Shown: positions 25,211 to 33,014 of the stretch, one piece after another | How the letters are laid out: each line of letters starts with the position of its first letter | Position numbering within the stretch: the stretch's first letter is position 1 | Assembly: GCF_000300515.1 (NCBI RefSeq) | Contig: NZ_AMSI01000004.1 | Coordinates: 289,568-353,567, forward strand | Source: Nitratireductor indicus C115 | Lineage (GTDB): Bacteria > Pseudomonadota > Alphaproteobacteria > Rhizobiales > Rhizobiaceae | DNA length: 64,000 nt | Direction: 5' to 3' | The notes under the pieces: model-generated | Database searches by the model: none | What the model was told of the DNA's origin: nothing | The model's input: the letters and a program-made list of their open reading frames with translations, nothing else | Position numbers and translations under genes: made by a program

Positions 25211-25723
25211 TCACAGCCAGGAAGCCGGCGTTCTGGGAAGCCGGTGCTCCGGATCGATTACCCGCAATTGCGGACCTTCCTCACCGTTCCAGCGCCACAG
25301 GGCCACGCACTGCCCGCCCGGTGACATGAAAGAGGGATAAACAACCCCGTCAAATCCCTGCTCCATAAGCTCTTCCCGCGCCCTGTGGCTGCCGGGCATC
25401 CGGCCCGCATCCATGTCCGCCCGCCATTCGCACTGATGCAGTTCATCTGAAAAGCCAAACTCTGAAAGCCGGGCGGTGTCCGTAAGATCCACCAGTCTGG
25501 CTGCGGAAAGCCGAAGCTGTGCAATCAATGCCGGGTGCTGCACAAAGCCCTGATTGTATTCGGCCCAGGCCGTCGACATTTCGCGTGCGGCATAAATGGC
25601 TGCTGCTCCGACAGGATTCCAGCGCCCGCCGAAACGCCGCGCTCCCTCTCCCGAAAGCGGTGCATGCGCCCAACGCGGCACATAAGCCCGCCAGAGTATC
25701 TCTTCCTGCATGTATTCAGGCAT
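25211..25723 (-). CDS. RES-domain toxin
   Basis: 170 residues spanning a whole RES domain: LWRAYVPRWAHAPLSGEGAR, RFGGRWNPVGAAAIYAA, STAWAEYNQ and the late SFMSPGGQCVALWRWN. The conserved Arg, Glu and Ser that name the family are present. Characterised RES toxins deplete NAD+. The gene begins inside the last 8 nt of the antitoxin gene, so the pair is translationally coupled. Its place beside repC suggests a role in keeping the replicon (post-segregational killing). Confidence 0.9.
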   Translation of the reverse strand: MPEYMQEEILWRAYVPRWAHAPLSGEGARRFGGRWNPVGAAAIYAAREMSTAWAEYNQGFVQHPALIAQLRLSAARLVDLTDTARLSEFGFSDELHQCEWRADMDAGRMPGSHRAREELMEQGFDGVVYPSFMSPGGQCVALWRWNGEEGPQLRVIDPEHRLPRTPASWL

Positions 25724-26087
25724 AGACGCCCGCGCGCACAGCCTCCAGATAGGCCAGCACCTTGTCGGACTTGCCCTCGCTCACCAGATCATAAGCGGTC
25801 TTGCCCGCCCATCCCGGGATTGGCTGATGCTTGAACCATATGACGGCTCGGTGCTCCTCCCCCGCCATTTCCGCCGCCATCGCCAGTATGCGCACAACAG
25901 GGCTGAGGGCCTGATCCACCTTGCGCTGACCGGATTTCGCCGTCAGCGTATTGCGGGCAACGCCGATCAACCGCGCGAGCTCTATCATGGTAACCCCAAG
26001 AAGCTCCGAGACCCGTTTGGCCGAAAGAAAAGGCGTTCGCTCATCAGCGAAATGAGCCGCCGCGAAATCGAGGTCTGCCGCCGTCAT
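25716..26087 (-). CDS. Xre/MbcA/ParS-type antitoxin partner of RES
   Basis: 123 residues. The N-terminal half is a degenerate Xre-like helix-turn-helix (SAKRVSELLGVTMIELARLI). The C-terminal half is the toxin-binding domain with IPGWAGKTAYDLVSEGKSDK and VLAYLEAVRAGVYA, a layout specific to RES-linked antitoxins. It precedes the toxin and overlaps it by 8 nt. Such antitoxins usually repress their own promoter; a TGAGCTCA-centred repeat lies just upstream. Confidence 0.9.
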   Translation of the reverse strand: MTAADLDFAAAHFADERTPFLSAKRVSELLGVTMIELARLIGVARNTLTAKSGQRKVDQALSPVVRILAMAAEMAGEEHRAVIWFKHQPIPGWAGKTAYDLVSEGKSDKVLAYLEAVRAGVYA

Positions 26088-26110
26088 CTCATCTCTCCCG
26101 CATACGCAGA

Positions 26111-26140
26111 TTGAGTATAAAATGAGCTCAATTTGAACTC
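26111..26140 (-). promoter_or_regulatory. Likely promoter/operator of the RES/Xre operon
   Basis: This AT-rich 30 bp contains TTGAGTATAAAATGAGCTCA and a following TTTGAACTC: a TGAGCTCA palindrome flanked by GAGT and ACTC. It lies 24-53 nt upstream of the antitoxin start, as expected for autoregulation. The boundaries are a guess. Confidence 0.4.
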
Positions 26141-26174
26141 CACTGCGTCAATTTATGCGCAGAACATGTCATTT

Positions 26175-27521
26175 TCAAGCCGATCTTCCACGTTCTCCAT
26201 GCCCGACGGCCTTCTGACGCGCAGAAAGCAGCGCATTGAGCATGGGCTTCACGGAAAACGCACCGCCCTCGGCCCGTTCTGTCAAACGCCGCAGATAACC
26301 ACCTGGCGACCGGATTGCTTCTGCACGCTCCAAAATGGCCGCAATGGTGATCGCGGCATTGACTTCGCCCATCCGGGACCGGGCTTCCGCCCAGGCATCC
26401 GGCGAAACCCCAAGCATGGAACGCACTGTTTCCGCAGCTTTCATGAAATCGCGCCAATCGCTCAAGCCTCCCGGCGCATAATCGCGGATTTGCGGACACG
26501 CCGATGTCACCAGATCAAGGGGCATTGCCGGACCTCGGTCCTGATCCGACCTGTCCGCCTCACCCTGTTGGGAGCTGGCAACAGTCGCTTCCCTTTCAGA
26601 TTTGGCCGCAGCTTTCGCTTCAAGTTTTTCCTTGCTTTTTTCAGATAGGGATTCTGGGTTTGAATTATGAATATGGCGCTCATTTTGATCGTCATTGGCG
26701 CTCATATTTCTATTTTCAGACTTATGTTCTTCTGCCTCGCGATACTGCATCTCCGCTTCTGAGAGTCCGTCGAGATAGGCCTTCTCGATCTCGATCCTCA
26801 GGCTGGCCAGCGCATCGCGGCGTTCCTTCAGCGTCTCCCAATCCGTATTGCGGCCAAGTCTGCCGGAGAGCCCTAGGAAACGCTCGGAGAAACCCTTGAA
26901 GGAAACCGCCCTGCCCTCATCTTCTGCTGCCTGAATGATGGCAGCGATATCGCGCAGGTGGATCGTCACCTCACTGCGCAATGCTCGCAAAGCCTTGGCA
27001 TGACGCCGTGCGTCGGCCGCATAAGTCTCGATCTCGGCGGCACGCATGACCAACGGAGCCAGATCGAAGCCAAAGGCCGCATCGATCCTGCCATCCTCGC
27101 TACGGGTGGCGTATCGCTTCCCGTTGGCGCTGTCACGGCGCAGAATGAGACCCGCATTCACGAGAGCCGCCAGATGGCGCCGCAGCGTCGCCGGCGCCAT
27201 GCCCCGCGCACGCAGCGACAGTTCGGCATTGGATGGAAATACGATCAGATCCGTGCTTGGATCGAGCAAACGCTCCGTGCTGAAGCTCACCAGTGCCTCC
27301 AGCACCACAATGGTCCGATCAGCCAGACCGAGCGCCAGGCGGGCCTCCGTCACGGCTCGCAGAAGCTGCCATTTGTCCACCGCGCTGTCAGCGCCGCCAC
27401 GGCCCTGCATATCCTTTGCGTCGAACGCAGCTCGGGCGCGGCGAACCTGCTCATTCACTAGAAACTGGGCACGCGCCAACCCTTTCCCGCCGAAGGGCGA
27501 GATTGCAAATCTCTCCGTCAT
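26175..27521 (-). CDS. repC: Plasmid replication initiator RepC
   Basis: 448 residues, matching RepC of repABC replicons. The N-terminal DNA-binding part holds FPSNAELSLRARGMAPATLR with RHLAALVNAGLI, preceded by KWQLLRAVTEARLALGL. The middle (about 280-350) is charged and low-complexity (SLSEKSKEKLEAKAAAKSER). The C-terminal domain ends with SPGGYLRRLTERAEGGAFSV. The ATG at 27521 has GGTGAG upstream; a 20-codon extension to 27581 lies within the antisense RNA region and is rejected. Separated from repB by a 236-nt gap that encodes a ctRNA on the other strand. Confidence 0.95.
   Translation of the reverse strand: MTERFAISPFGGKGLARAQFLVNEQVRRARAAFDAKDMQGRGGADSAVDKWQLLRAVTEARLALGLADRTIVVLEALVSFSTERLLDPSTDLIVFPSNAELSLRARGMAPATLRRHLAALVNAGLILRRDSANGKRYATRSEDGRIDAAFGFDLAPLVMRAAEIETYAADARRHAKALRALRSEVTIHLRDIAAIIQAAEDEGRAVSFKGFSERFLGLSGRLGRNTDWETLKERRDALASLRIEIEKAYLDGLSEAEMQYREAEEHKSENRNMSANDDQNERHIHNSNPESLSEKSKEKLEAKAAAKSEREATVASSQQGEADRSDQDRGPAMPLDLVTSACPQIRDYAPGGLSDWRDFMKAAETVRSMLGVSPDAWAEARSRMGEVNAAITIAAILERAEAIRSPGGYLRRLTERAEGGAFSVKPMLNALLSARQKAVGHGERGRSA
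26610..26740. other. oriV: AT-rich tract inside repC, putative oriV
   Basis: The stretch coding for the low-complexity middle of RepC is much more AT-rich than its surroundings, with runs such as TTTTTCCTTGCTTTTTTCAG and CATATTTCTATTTTCAG. In studied repABC plasmids the origin lies within the repC coding sequence at such a tract. Assignment is by analogy. Confidence 0.5.
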
Positions 27522-27574
27522 CGTCTCACCTTTCATCAGGCAAGAAAAAGACACCCACCGGAACACACCGGTGC

Positions 27575-27603
27575 TTGACATTGAACGATGGAAGTGATTC
27601 TTT
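27575..27603 (+). promoter_or_regulatory. Putative promoter of the antisense ctRNA
   Basis: TTGACA at 27575-27580 is followed 15-17 nt later by a weak GATTCT/TTCTTT box, pointing along the plus strand against repC. It lies about 30 nt before the predicted start of a ~50-nt RNA with its own terminator. The -10 box is poor, so exact positions are uncertain. Confidence 0.5.
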
Positions 27604-27607
27604 CAGA

Positions 27608-27659
27608 CTGCTACATCGAAAGGGGCTTCCGGAATGGTGACGTTCTGGGGGCCTTTTTT
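27608..27659 (+). ncRNA. Counter-transcribed RNA controlling repC (incA-type ctRNA)
   Basis: repABC plasmids make a small antisense RNA of roughly 50-60 nt from the repB-repC gap; it pairs with the repC leader and lowers repC expression. Here the plus strand has a TTGACA -35, then about 50 nt ending in a terminator-like hairpin and a six-T run. Size, place and direction match the known RNAs. The 5' end is estimated. Confidence 0.75.
27624..27659 (+). terminator. Rho-independent terminator of the ctRNA
   Basis: Twelve consecutive pairs (counting G-U) form between GGCTTCCGGAAT (27624-27635) and GTTCTGGGGGCC (27642-27653), with a 6-nt loop and TTTTTT right after. In repABC systems the same hairpin also acts in the repC leader. 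Confidence 0.75.
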
Positions 27660-27757
27660 CTTGCGTGTTTTTCCTTTTTTCTCGTCCTCTTCAAAGGGCC
27701 GAGCGGCCCAAAAACATTCAAGCGTCCAACGGCTGCTCCGTCTGACAGCCTGCCGTT

Positions 27758-28822
27758 TCAGCCGCGTTCCTTCTCGAAACGCTCCGCCAACTCAGGCAGA
27801 AGGGCTGCGACATAATCCGCGAACCCCGGCCTCACTTTTTCATCGAACTCCATCCGGGGCTTTTTGCCGGAAATAACATGCGCCAGCGGGCGTCCCTTGC
27901 GGTCCGCCACAAGCGTTGGCTTGGATGCCTTTCCCTTTACCCCGGCCTTGCGTTCTTCACGTTTCGCAAGCCGCTCGAACAGCATTCCGAAACGTTCGTC
28001 GGAGCTGGCGGCACGGAAAGCATCCGAGTGGATGACATCCTGCGCGATCACAATAGCAGCATCGTCCTGGAGGAAATCGGCCAACAACATCCAGCGCGGG
28101 CGGCCGGCCTTGGGCGCGGGGCCGATAGCGCCGGCGATCTGCGCCGGCACGGCATCTGCGACCTGCAGAAAGCGCGTCATTTCCGCCTTGTGCAGTGACA
28201 GAGCGCGCTGAACAACGCCGCGCTCGAAACCGTGACGGATGAGCGCTGCAGCAAAGAAAGCGCGCTCGATAAAGGAGAGATTGCGCCGCTCGGTGTTTTC
28301 CTTGCCCTGCGCCAGCACGAGCTGATTGTCATCGAGCGCGCGCACGATTGCCTGCACGGGGCGCGCAAGACGCGCCGCCGCTCGCACACGGCGATGACCG
28401 TAAGCGACCTGGTAGCGGCCATTCGCGGTCGGATGCGGGCGCAGGAGAACCGGTACCTGCTGCCCGTTTTCCCGCACGCTCTCGACCAGCGCAGAAAATT
28501 CTTCGTCACCGTCGTCTTCGCGGCTCAGGCGGTCGCGCACCAGAGAGGGATCGATCAGGTTCGGATCGATTTCCACGACGCGCTCACCCTTGGCCAGCGC
28601 ATCCTTGAGCGCGCGCGCATCCTCAACCTCGCGGCTCATGGACGACAGGGAAAGCCCCATCGCCTTGACGGCGCCGGAGGCCGTCCGCGAGGTTTCAGAA
28701 ACAACAGGCCTGGGCGTTGCTTTCGTTTCCGGGGCCGGCTTCGCCATCGGGGAGGGCGCTTCATCGCCCGGCACCGGCGCTCCACCAAACAGGGCCTTGA
28801 GGTGATCCTTGCGCTTGCTCAT
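27758..28822 (-). CDS. repB: Plasmid partitioning protein RepB (ParB family)
   Basis: 354 residues. The N-terminus starts MSKRKDHLKALFGG, typical of RepB. A ParB/Spo0J nuclease-like core follows: SVRENGQQVPVLLRPHPTAN, YGHRRVRAAARL and GKENTERRNLSFIERAFFAA. Then comes the helix-turn-helix (VVQRALSLHKAEMTRFLQVA), which binds parS. Its start overlaps the repA stop by 4 nt. It acts with RepA to segregate the replicon. Confidence 0.95.
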   Translation of the reverse strand: MSKRKDHLKALFGGAPVPGDEAPSPMAKPAPETKATPRPVVSETSRTASGAVKAMGLSLSSMSREVEDARALKDALAKGERVVEIDPNLIDPSLVRDRLSREDDGDEEFSALVESVRENGQQVPVLLRPHPTANGRYQVAYGHRRVRAAARLARPVQAIVRALDDNQLVLAQGKENTERRNLSFIERAFFAAALIRHGFERGVVQRALSLHKAEMTRFLQVADAVPAQIAGAIGPAPKAGRPRWMLLADFLQDDAAIVIAQDVIHSDAFRAASSDERFGMLFERLAKREERKAGVKGKASKPTLVADRKGRPLAHVISGKKPRMEFDEKVRPGFADYVAALLPELAERFEKERG

Positions 28823-30171
28823 GCGCCGTCTCCCGCCTCATTGCGGCCCCAGGCCTCTTCGATCAGGGTCTCGATCTCATCGTTGACAGATGTCAACGCC
28901 TCCATGGCGCGGTCATAGGTGGACCGGGTGAAATTATCCCGCCCGACTTCGTAAAGCGTCTGCTTGGTGAGCCCGGCATCGGAAATGGCGGTCGATTTCA
29001 CCATCGGCGCGGTGAGTACGCGCGACCCGAATTGCGAACGCAGGAATCCCACGATCTGTGTTTGCGGCCCGTCATTGGGCTCGTATCGCGTCACGAGATA
29101 GCGCAGGAAATCGAAATTGAGCGTTCCGCCCGCAGAACGCACGACCGACAAGAGATCGGCAGTCATGTAGAGAAACTGGCTCATGGAGGCGACATCGAGC
29201 ATCTGCGGATGCACGGTCACGATCACGGAGGTGGAAGCGCACAGGGCGGACAGCGTCAGGAAGCCGAGTTGCGGCGGGCAGTCAATGACCACGACATCGT
29301 AATCGTCGGCGACAGAGGCCAGCGCCCCTTGGATGCGTGCGAAGAAAAAATCATCCGGCGTGCTGCCGGGGCCGCGCTCTGCCAGCATGCGCGGCGTCGT
29401 GTGTTCAAACTCGTGCAGCTCGAGATTGCCGGGCACGATATCAAGCCCGTCGAAATAGGTTTTCCGGATAATATCGGAGAGCGGCCTGCGCTCCTCGTCA
29501 TAACGGATTGCGCCATAGAGCGTGTCATTGCCCGACAGGTCGATTTCCGGCTGGTACCCGAAGAGCGCAGACAGCGAGGCCTGTGGATCGAGATCCACGG
29601 CAAGCACCCGATACCCCGACAAGGCCAGATGCTGAGCCATATGGGCGCTTGTGGTGGTCTTGCCGGAACCGCCTTTGAAATTGGTGACGGCGATCACCTG
29701 CAGATGTTCCTGCTCGGGATTGCGCCATTTCACATAGGAGCGGGCCTTCGAAAGATTGCCCTTGGCGCGCGCCTGGTCCGCCAGATAGTGGCGCAGCGCA
29801 TTGATATCGGCAAGCGAGTAGAAGCGGCGACCGCCCACCCCCGTTTCCGGCTGAGGCCCCTCGCCGGCGATAGACAACTGCCTCAGATAGCCATCGGAAA
29901 CACCGATCAGCCGTGCGGCCTCGCCGCTCGAAAAGGTCCGCAATGTCTTCTGCGCGGCTGGCGGAAAGAGCCGGTCACGCATGACGCGCAATTGCTCGGA
30001 CAGTTGCGTCGCATCCGCCGCAATGGCTTCATCTGCCGGCAGCACCCTTGGCGCCCCCGCCTGATCCGCAGCCATATCCATCACCTTGTCCAAGCCACGC
30101 TCTCCACTTTGTTCGCCGGCCATATCCGTGCCCAAATCCATGCCCAATCCATGCCAAGCCGCTCCTTGCAT
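28819..30171 (-). CDS. repA: Plasmid partitioning ATPase RepA (ParA family)
   Basis: 450 residues, about 45-50 more than the usual RepA. The extra is an N-terminal Met/Gly/Asp-rich segment. After it come the RepA helix-turn-helix (FSSGEAARLIGVSDGYLRQL), the deviant Walker A (NFKGGSGKTTTSAHMAQHLA), DLDPQASLSALFG and a Walker B at VVVIDCPPQLGFLTL. RepA drives partitioning and represses the operon. The ATG at 30171 has AGGAAAGG five bases upstream, which supports the long form. A parS-type site is 20 nt upstream and a related one lies inside the 3' end. Confidence 0.95.
   Translation of the reverse strand: MQGAAWHGLGMDLGTDMAGEQSGERGLDKVMDMAADQAGAPRVLPADEAIAADATQLSEQLRVMRDRLFPPAAQKTLRTFSSGEAARLIGVSDGYLRQLSIAGEGPQPETGVGGRRFYSLADINALRHYLADQARAKGNLSKARSYVKWRNPEQEHLQVIAVTNFKGGSGKTTTSAHMAQHLALSGYRVLAVDLDPQASLSALFGYQPEIDLSGNDTLYGAIRYDEERRPLSDIIRKTYFDGLDIVPGNLELHEFEHTTPRMLAERGPGSTPDDFFFARIQGALASVADDYDVVVIDCPPQLGFLTLSALCASTSVIVTVHPQMLDVASMSQFLYMTADLLSVVRSAGGTLNFDFLRYLVTRYEPNDGPQTQIVGFLRSQFGSRVLTAPMVKSTAISDAGLTKQTLYEVGRDNFTRSTYDRAMEALTSVNDEIETLIEEAWGRNEAGDGA
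28882..28897. promoter_or_regulatory. parS: parS-like palindrome inside repA
   Basis: GTTGACAGATGTCAAC differs at one position from the perfect palindrome at 30191. Against the repABC consensus GTTnnCnGCnnnnAAC it has GA instead of GC at the centre. It lies in the last 30 codons of repA and may be a second, weaker RepB site. Confidence 0.6.
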
Positions 30172-30190
30172 CCAGCCCTTTCCTGCGCTC

Positions 30191-30206
30191 GTTGACAGCT
30201 GTCAAC
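30191..30206. promoter_or_regulatory. parS: parS centromere-like site upstream of repA
   Basis: GTTGACAGCTGTCAAC is a perfect 16-bp palindrome that fits the RepB consensus GTTnnCnGCnnnnAAC at every fixed position. It lies 20 nt before the repA ATG, so RepB binding could affect both partitioning and repABC transcription. Confidence 0.85.
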
Positions 30207-30838
30207 GAAACGCCCCATGCCGCTAAGCGCCATGCAGAGGCCCATGCCAGGCAGACGGATGCACGACAAAAGCATACGATCCGACGAACCGAAGGGGAGG
30301 GTAACCCGATTCGCTGCCCGACGGCGAGTAGCCTACGCCGTGGGGCAAAGATACGCTCTCCAAGCGGACACACTGCATGTGCGGCGCAAGTCGCTCGAAA
30401 CCGCTAGTAACATCTATAACATGCGGTTACGGAAAAAACGTGCAATCGCCGACAGCACCGTTACTATTGGCCCGAGGACGCCCATCAACGTCAAGAAATT
30501 TTTGGTTAACAAAGGGTTAACGCGAGCGGCCTACATCGCGATCTTCCGTATCATGGCGCCCGAAAACGCCATGTTCACAACCTCTTAGGCGCCGGCATTC
30601 CGCAAGAACGCTTCGAAGGCAGCCGCCAAACATTTTTCCCGAGCCGCCCCAAGATCAGCTCAATCGGGGTTTCAAAACAAAACGGTTGCGTCAGGGGAGG
30701 CTAGAATCATCACATGCCCCAAACCGGGCTTGCCAAGTACCAGCCACTCCTGTCCATTCCCCAGGCGCATCACACAGGTACGAATACGGCCGCTAAGCTC
30801 GGTCCCTCCTATCAGCACCAATGTCGGGAGATGCTGCG
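30207..30838. other. Intergenic region upstream of repA
   Basis: About 630 bp with no gene I can support. It should hold the repA promoter on the minus strand near 30210-30430. Visible features are a locally AT-rich patch with two GGTTAAC words 11 nt apart (about 30505-30523). A 123-codon plus-strand frame (30217-30588) looks random. Confidence 0.5.
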
Positions 30839-32842
30839 ATGAAAACGATCACCAAACTCTGGCAGGCGAGCCTTGTTGGCGCTTCGGCCTTCCTTCCCTT
30901 GCAATCGGGGGCATCTGCTTCCGAAAGCCGTGTGGAAGCCATAACGCTGTCTTCCGGAGGCCTTGCCGAGGTCAACCGCAGCGCACGCGTCAGCGGCAAC
31001 GAGACGGTCGAAATCGAGATACCGCTCGAACAGGTCGACGACATTCTGAAAAGCCTCGTCGTACGCGACCCCTCCGGCAAGGTCGGCGGTCTCACTCTCG
31101 ACGGTCTGTCCCCGGTCGAGGAAACATTTCGCCGTCTTCCCTTCGGCCCCGACACGATGGGCTCTCTGCCGGACCTCGCCGCCTCGCTTCAGGGCGTCAG
31201 TATTCGCGCGACATCCGGCGGGCGCACGGTGGAAGGCGTGGTGCTCGGCGTGGGGTCCGAACGCCGCGGCTCCGGCCCGGAGGCCTCGATTGAGCGCATT
31301 TTGTCCGTCATGACAGGGGAGGGGGGTATCGATGTACTGAAGCTCGGAACCGACACCACACTGGAAATTCTGGACGAGGCCATGCGCGAGAAACTGCGCG
31401 AGGCAGCAGCGGTGAGCGGGCGAGGGCGTATTGACGACATGCGGCGCATCGCCATTTCGTTGTCCGGCAAAGATGGGCGCGATATCGCTCTTTCCTATGT
31501 GGTGCCGGCTCCGGTGTGGAAAACCGCCTACCGCCTCGTTTCGGGTGCGGATGGCCAGGCGCGATTGCAAGCCTGGGCAATCATCGAGAATGCGACAGGC
31601 GAGGATTGGAAGAATGTGGCGGTCACGCTGTCTTCCGGCGCACCGGTCACGCTCTCCCAGCGGCTGCATCAAAGATATTGGCATCAACGACCAGAAATCC
31701 CGGTGACGGCGGGAGCCACGACCCCGCCGCGCCCCGACAACGCAGCCAGCATCAACGCCGACATGAGCGCCGACGCCGGCGGCGGCGCAATGCTCCAGAA
31801 GCGGATGCGCACCGCAACTCCAGCTTCCGCTCCTGTTTCCGCCGAGATCATGACCTACGCTCCGATGGCCGGGGCACGCGAACAAACCGTAGCGCAGGAA
31901 GGACAGACAAGCGCCAGCTTCCGCTTGCCCGACCCGGTCAATCTGCGGGCGGGACAGACCTTGTCCATGCCCTTCATCGATGCGGAGGTTCCGGCAGAAC
32001 AGGTTTCCCTTTTCCAGCCTGAGCGCGGAGAAGCACACCCGATTGCCGCCCTGCTTCTTGAAAACGGCACGGGCGCGAGCCTGCCTCCGGGTATTCTCAC
32101 CGTCTATGACGGACGTGACGGCTATGTGGGCGACGCCCAGCTCGCCGGCATCCCGGCAACGGAAAGCCGCATGGTCAGTTTTGCCGCCGACCGCAAGGTG
32201 GAAATCGCCTCCGACACGAAACCGGAAGAGGCGGTTACCCGCATCCGGGTCGTCGACGGGGCACTTCTCGTCACCAGCCTCTCGCGGCTTGTCACAACCT
32301 ATTCCATCAAGGGCGCGGCGGATGGAGCTCGCACGGTAATCATTGAGCATCCGCGTCAGAACGGCTGGCGCGTGGTTTCCGATGCGCTTTCCAGTTCCAC
32401 ACCGACGCATCACCGTCTGCGCGTCGAGATCGGCGAGGGCGCCAGCAAGGATGTCGTCGTCACCGCCGAGCAGGATCGCACGGACCGGTTTGCTCTTGTG
32501 GATGCCGGCGCCGACGCGCTGCTGAGCTGGTCCGGTGCGGCGGCAGATCCCGAAACCGCTTCCAAGCTCGCCGAACTCGGCGAATTGCGGCGCAAGGCCG
32601 CCAATGCGCAGAACGAACTGCGGGATATCGAGGACGCGATCGAGCGCACCGCCGATGCCCAGGGCCGCATTCGCGACAATCTTGCCGCCGCTCCCGCCGA
32701 CAGCGCGCTCGCCAAGCGTTATCTGGGGATGCTTGAAAAGACGGAAGACGAGATCGCCGCTCTCACCGGCCGGCGCGACGAGATGGACGTCCTGCGCAAG
32801 CGGTTCGAAGCCGACGTCAGCGCTTTCGTTCGCGATTTCTGA
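30839..32842 (+). CDS. Exported DUF4139 domain protein
   Basis: 667 residues. A signal peptide (MKTITKLWQASLVGASAFLP, cleavage near SGASA) is followed by a DUF4139-type body with VDDILKSLVVRDPSGKVGGL, then a beta-rich region (LSYVVPAPVWKTAYRLV, WAIIENATGEDWKNVAVTLS). A Gly/Ala-rich linker lies around 300-325, and the C-terminal 100 residues form a predicted coiled coil (LRRKAANAQNELRDIEDAIE). The family is thought to act at the cell envelope, with no defined function. The ATG at 30839 has GGGAG upstream. It stands alone between repA and the IclR gene. Confidence 0.8.
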   Translation: MKTITKLWQASLVGASAFLPLQSGASASESRVEAITLSSGGLAEVNRSARVSGNETVEIEIPLEQVDDILKSLVVRDPSGKVGGLTLDGLSPVEETFRRLPFGPDTMGSLPDLAASLQGVSIRATSGGRTVEGVVLGVGSERRGSGPEASIERILSVMTGEGGIDVLKLGTDTTLEILDEAMREKLREAAAVSGRGRIDDMRRIAISLSGKDGRDIALSYVVPAPVWKTAYRLVSGADGQARLQAWAIIENATGEDWKNVAVTLSSGAPVTLSQRLHQRYWHQRPEIPVTAGATTPPRPDNAASINADMSADAGGGAMLQKRMRTATPASAPVSAEIMTYAPMAGAREQTVAQEGQTSASFRLPDPVNLRAGQTLSMPFIDAEVPAEQVSLFQPERGEAHPIAALLLENGTGASLPPGILTVYDGRDGYVGDAQLAGIPATESRMVSFAADRKVEIASDTKPEEAVTRIRVVDGALLVTSLSRLVTTYSIKGAADGARTVIIEHPRQNGWRVVSDALSSSTPTHHRLRVEIGEGASKDVVVTAEQDRTDRFALVDAGADALLSWSGAAADPETASKLAELGELRRKAANAQNELRDIEDAIERTADAQGRIRDNLAAAPADSALAKRYLGMLEKTEDEIAALTGRRDEMDVLRKRFEADVSAFVRDF

Positions 32843-33014
32843 AAGCGAAGGGTGGGGACTGAATTTCCGTCCGCACCAATCCTTGACTGATGGCGCACCG
32901 CCTGCCTACCGGCACCTTCTCTCCCGAGTGAGGAGACGGTTCCGGTGGGCGCGATATCAGCATGGATTATCTCCAATCGTCACGAAGCAGCTTCATCGCG
33001 CGCCCGTTCCGGCC

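Noticed and set aside
29032-30195. 387-codon plus-strand frame
   Set aside because: Mirror of repA; no domain recognised.
30217-30588. 123-codon plus-strand frame upstream of repA
   Set aside because: No ribosome site and random-looking composition; the region is expected to hold the repA promoter.
30812-32413. 533-codon open frame on the minus strand
   Set aside because: It lies fully antisense to the DUF4139 gene, which has a signal peptide, ribosome site and recognisable domain. High-GC DNA often keeps such mirror frames open.
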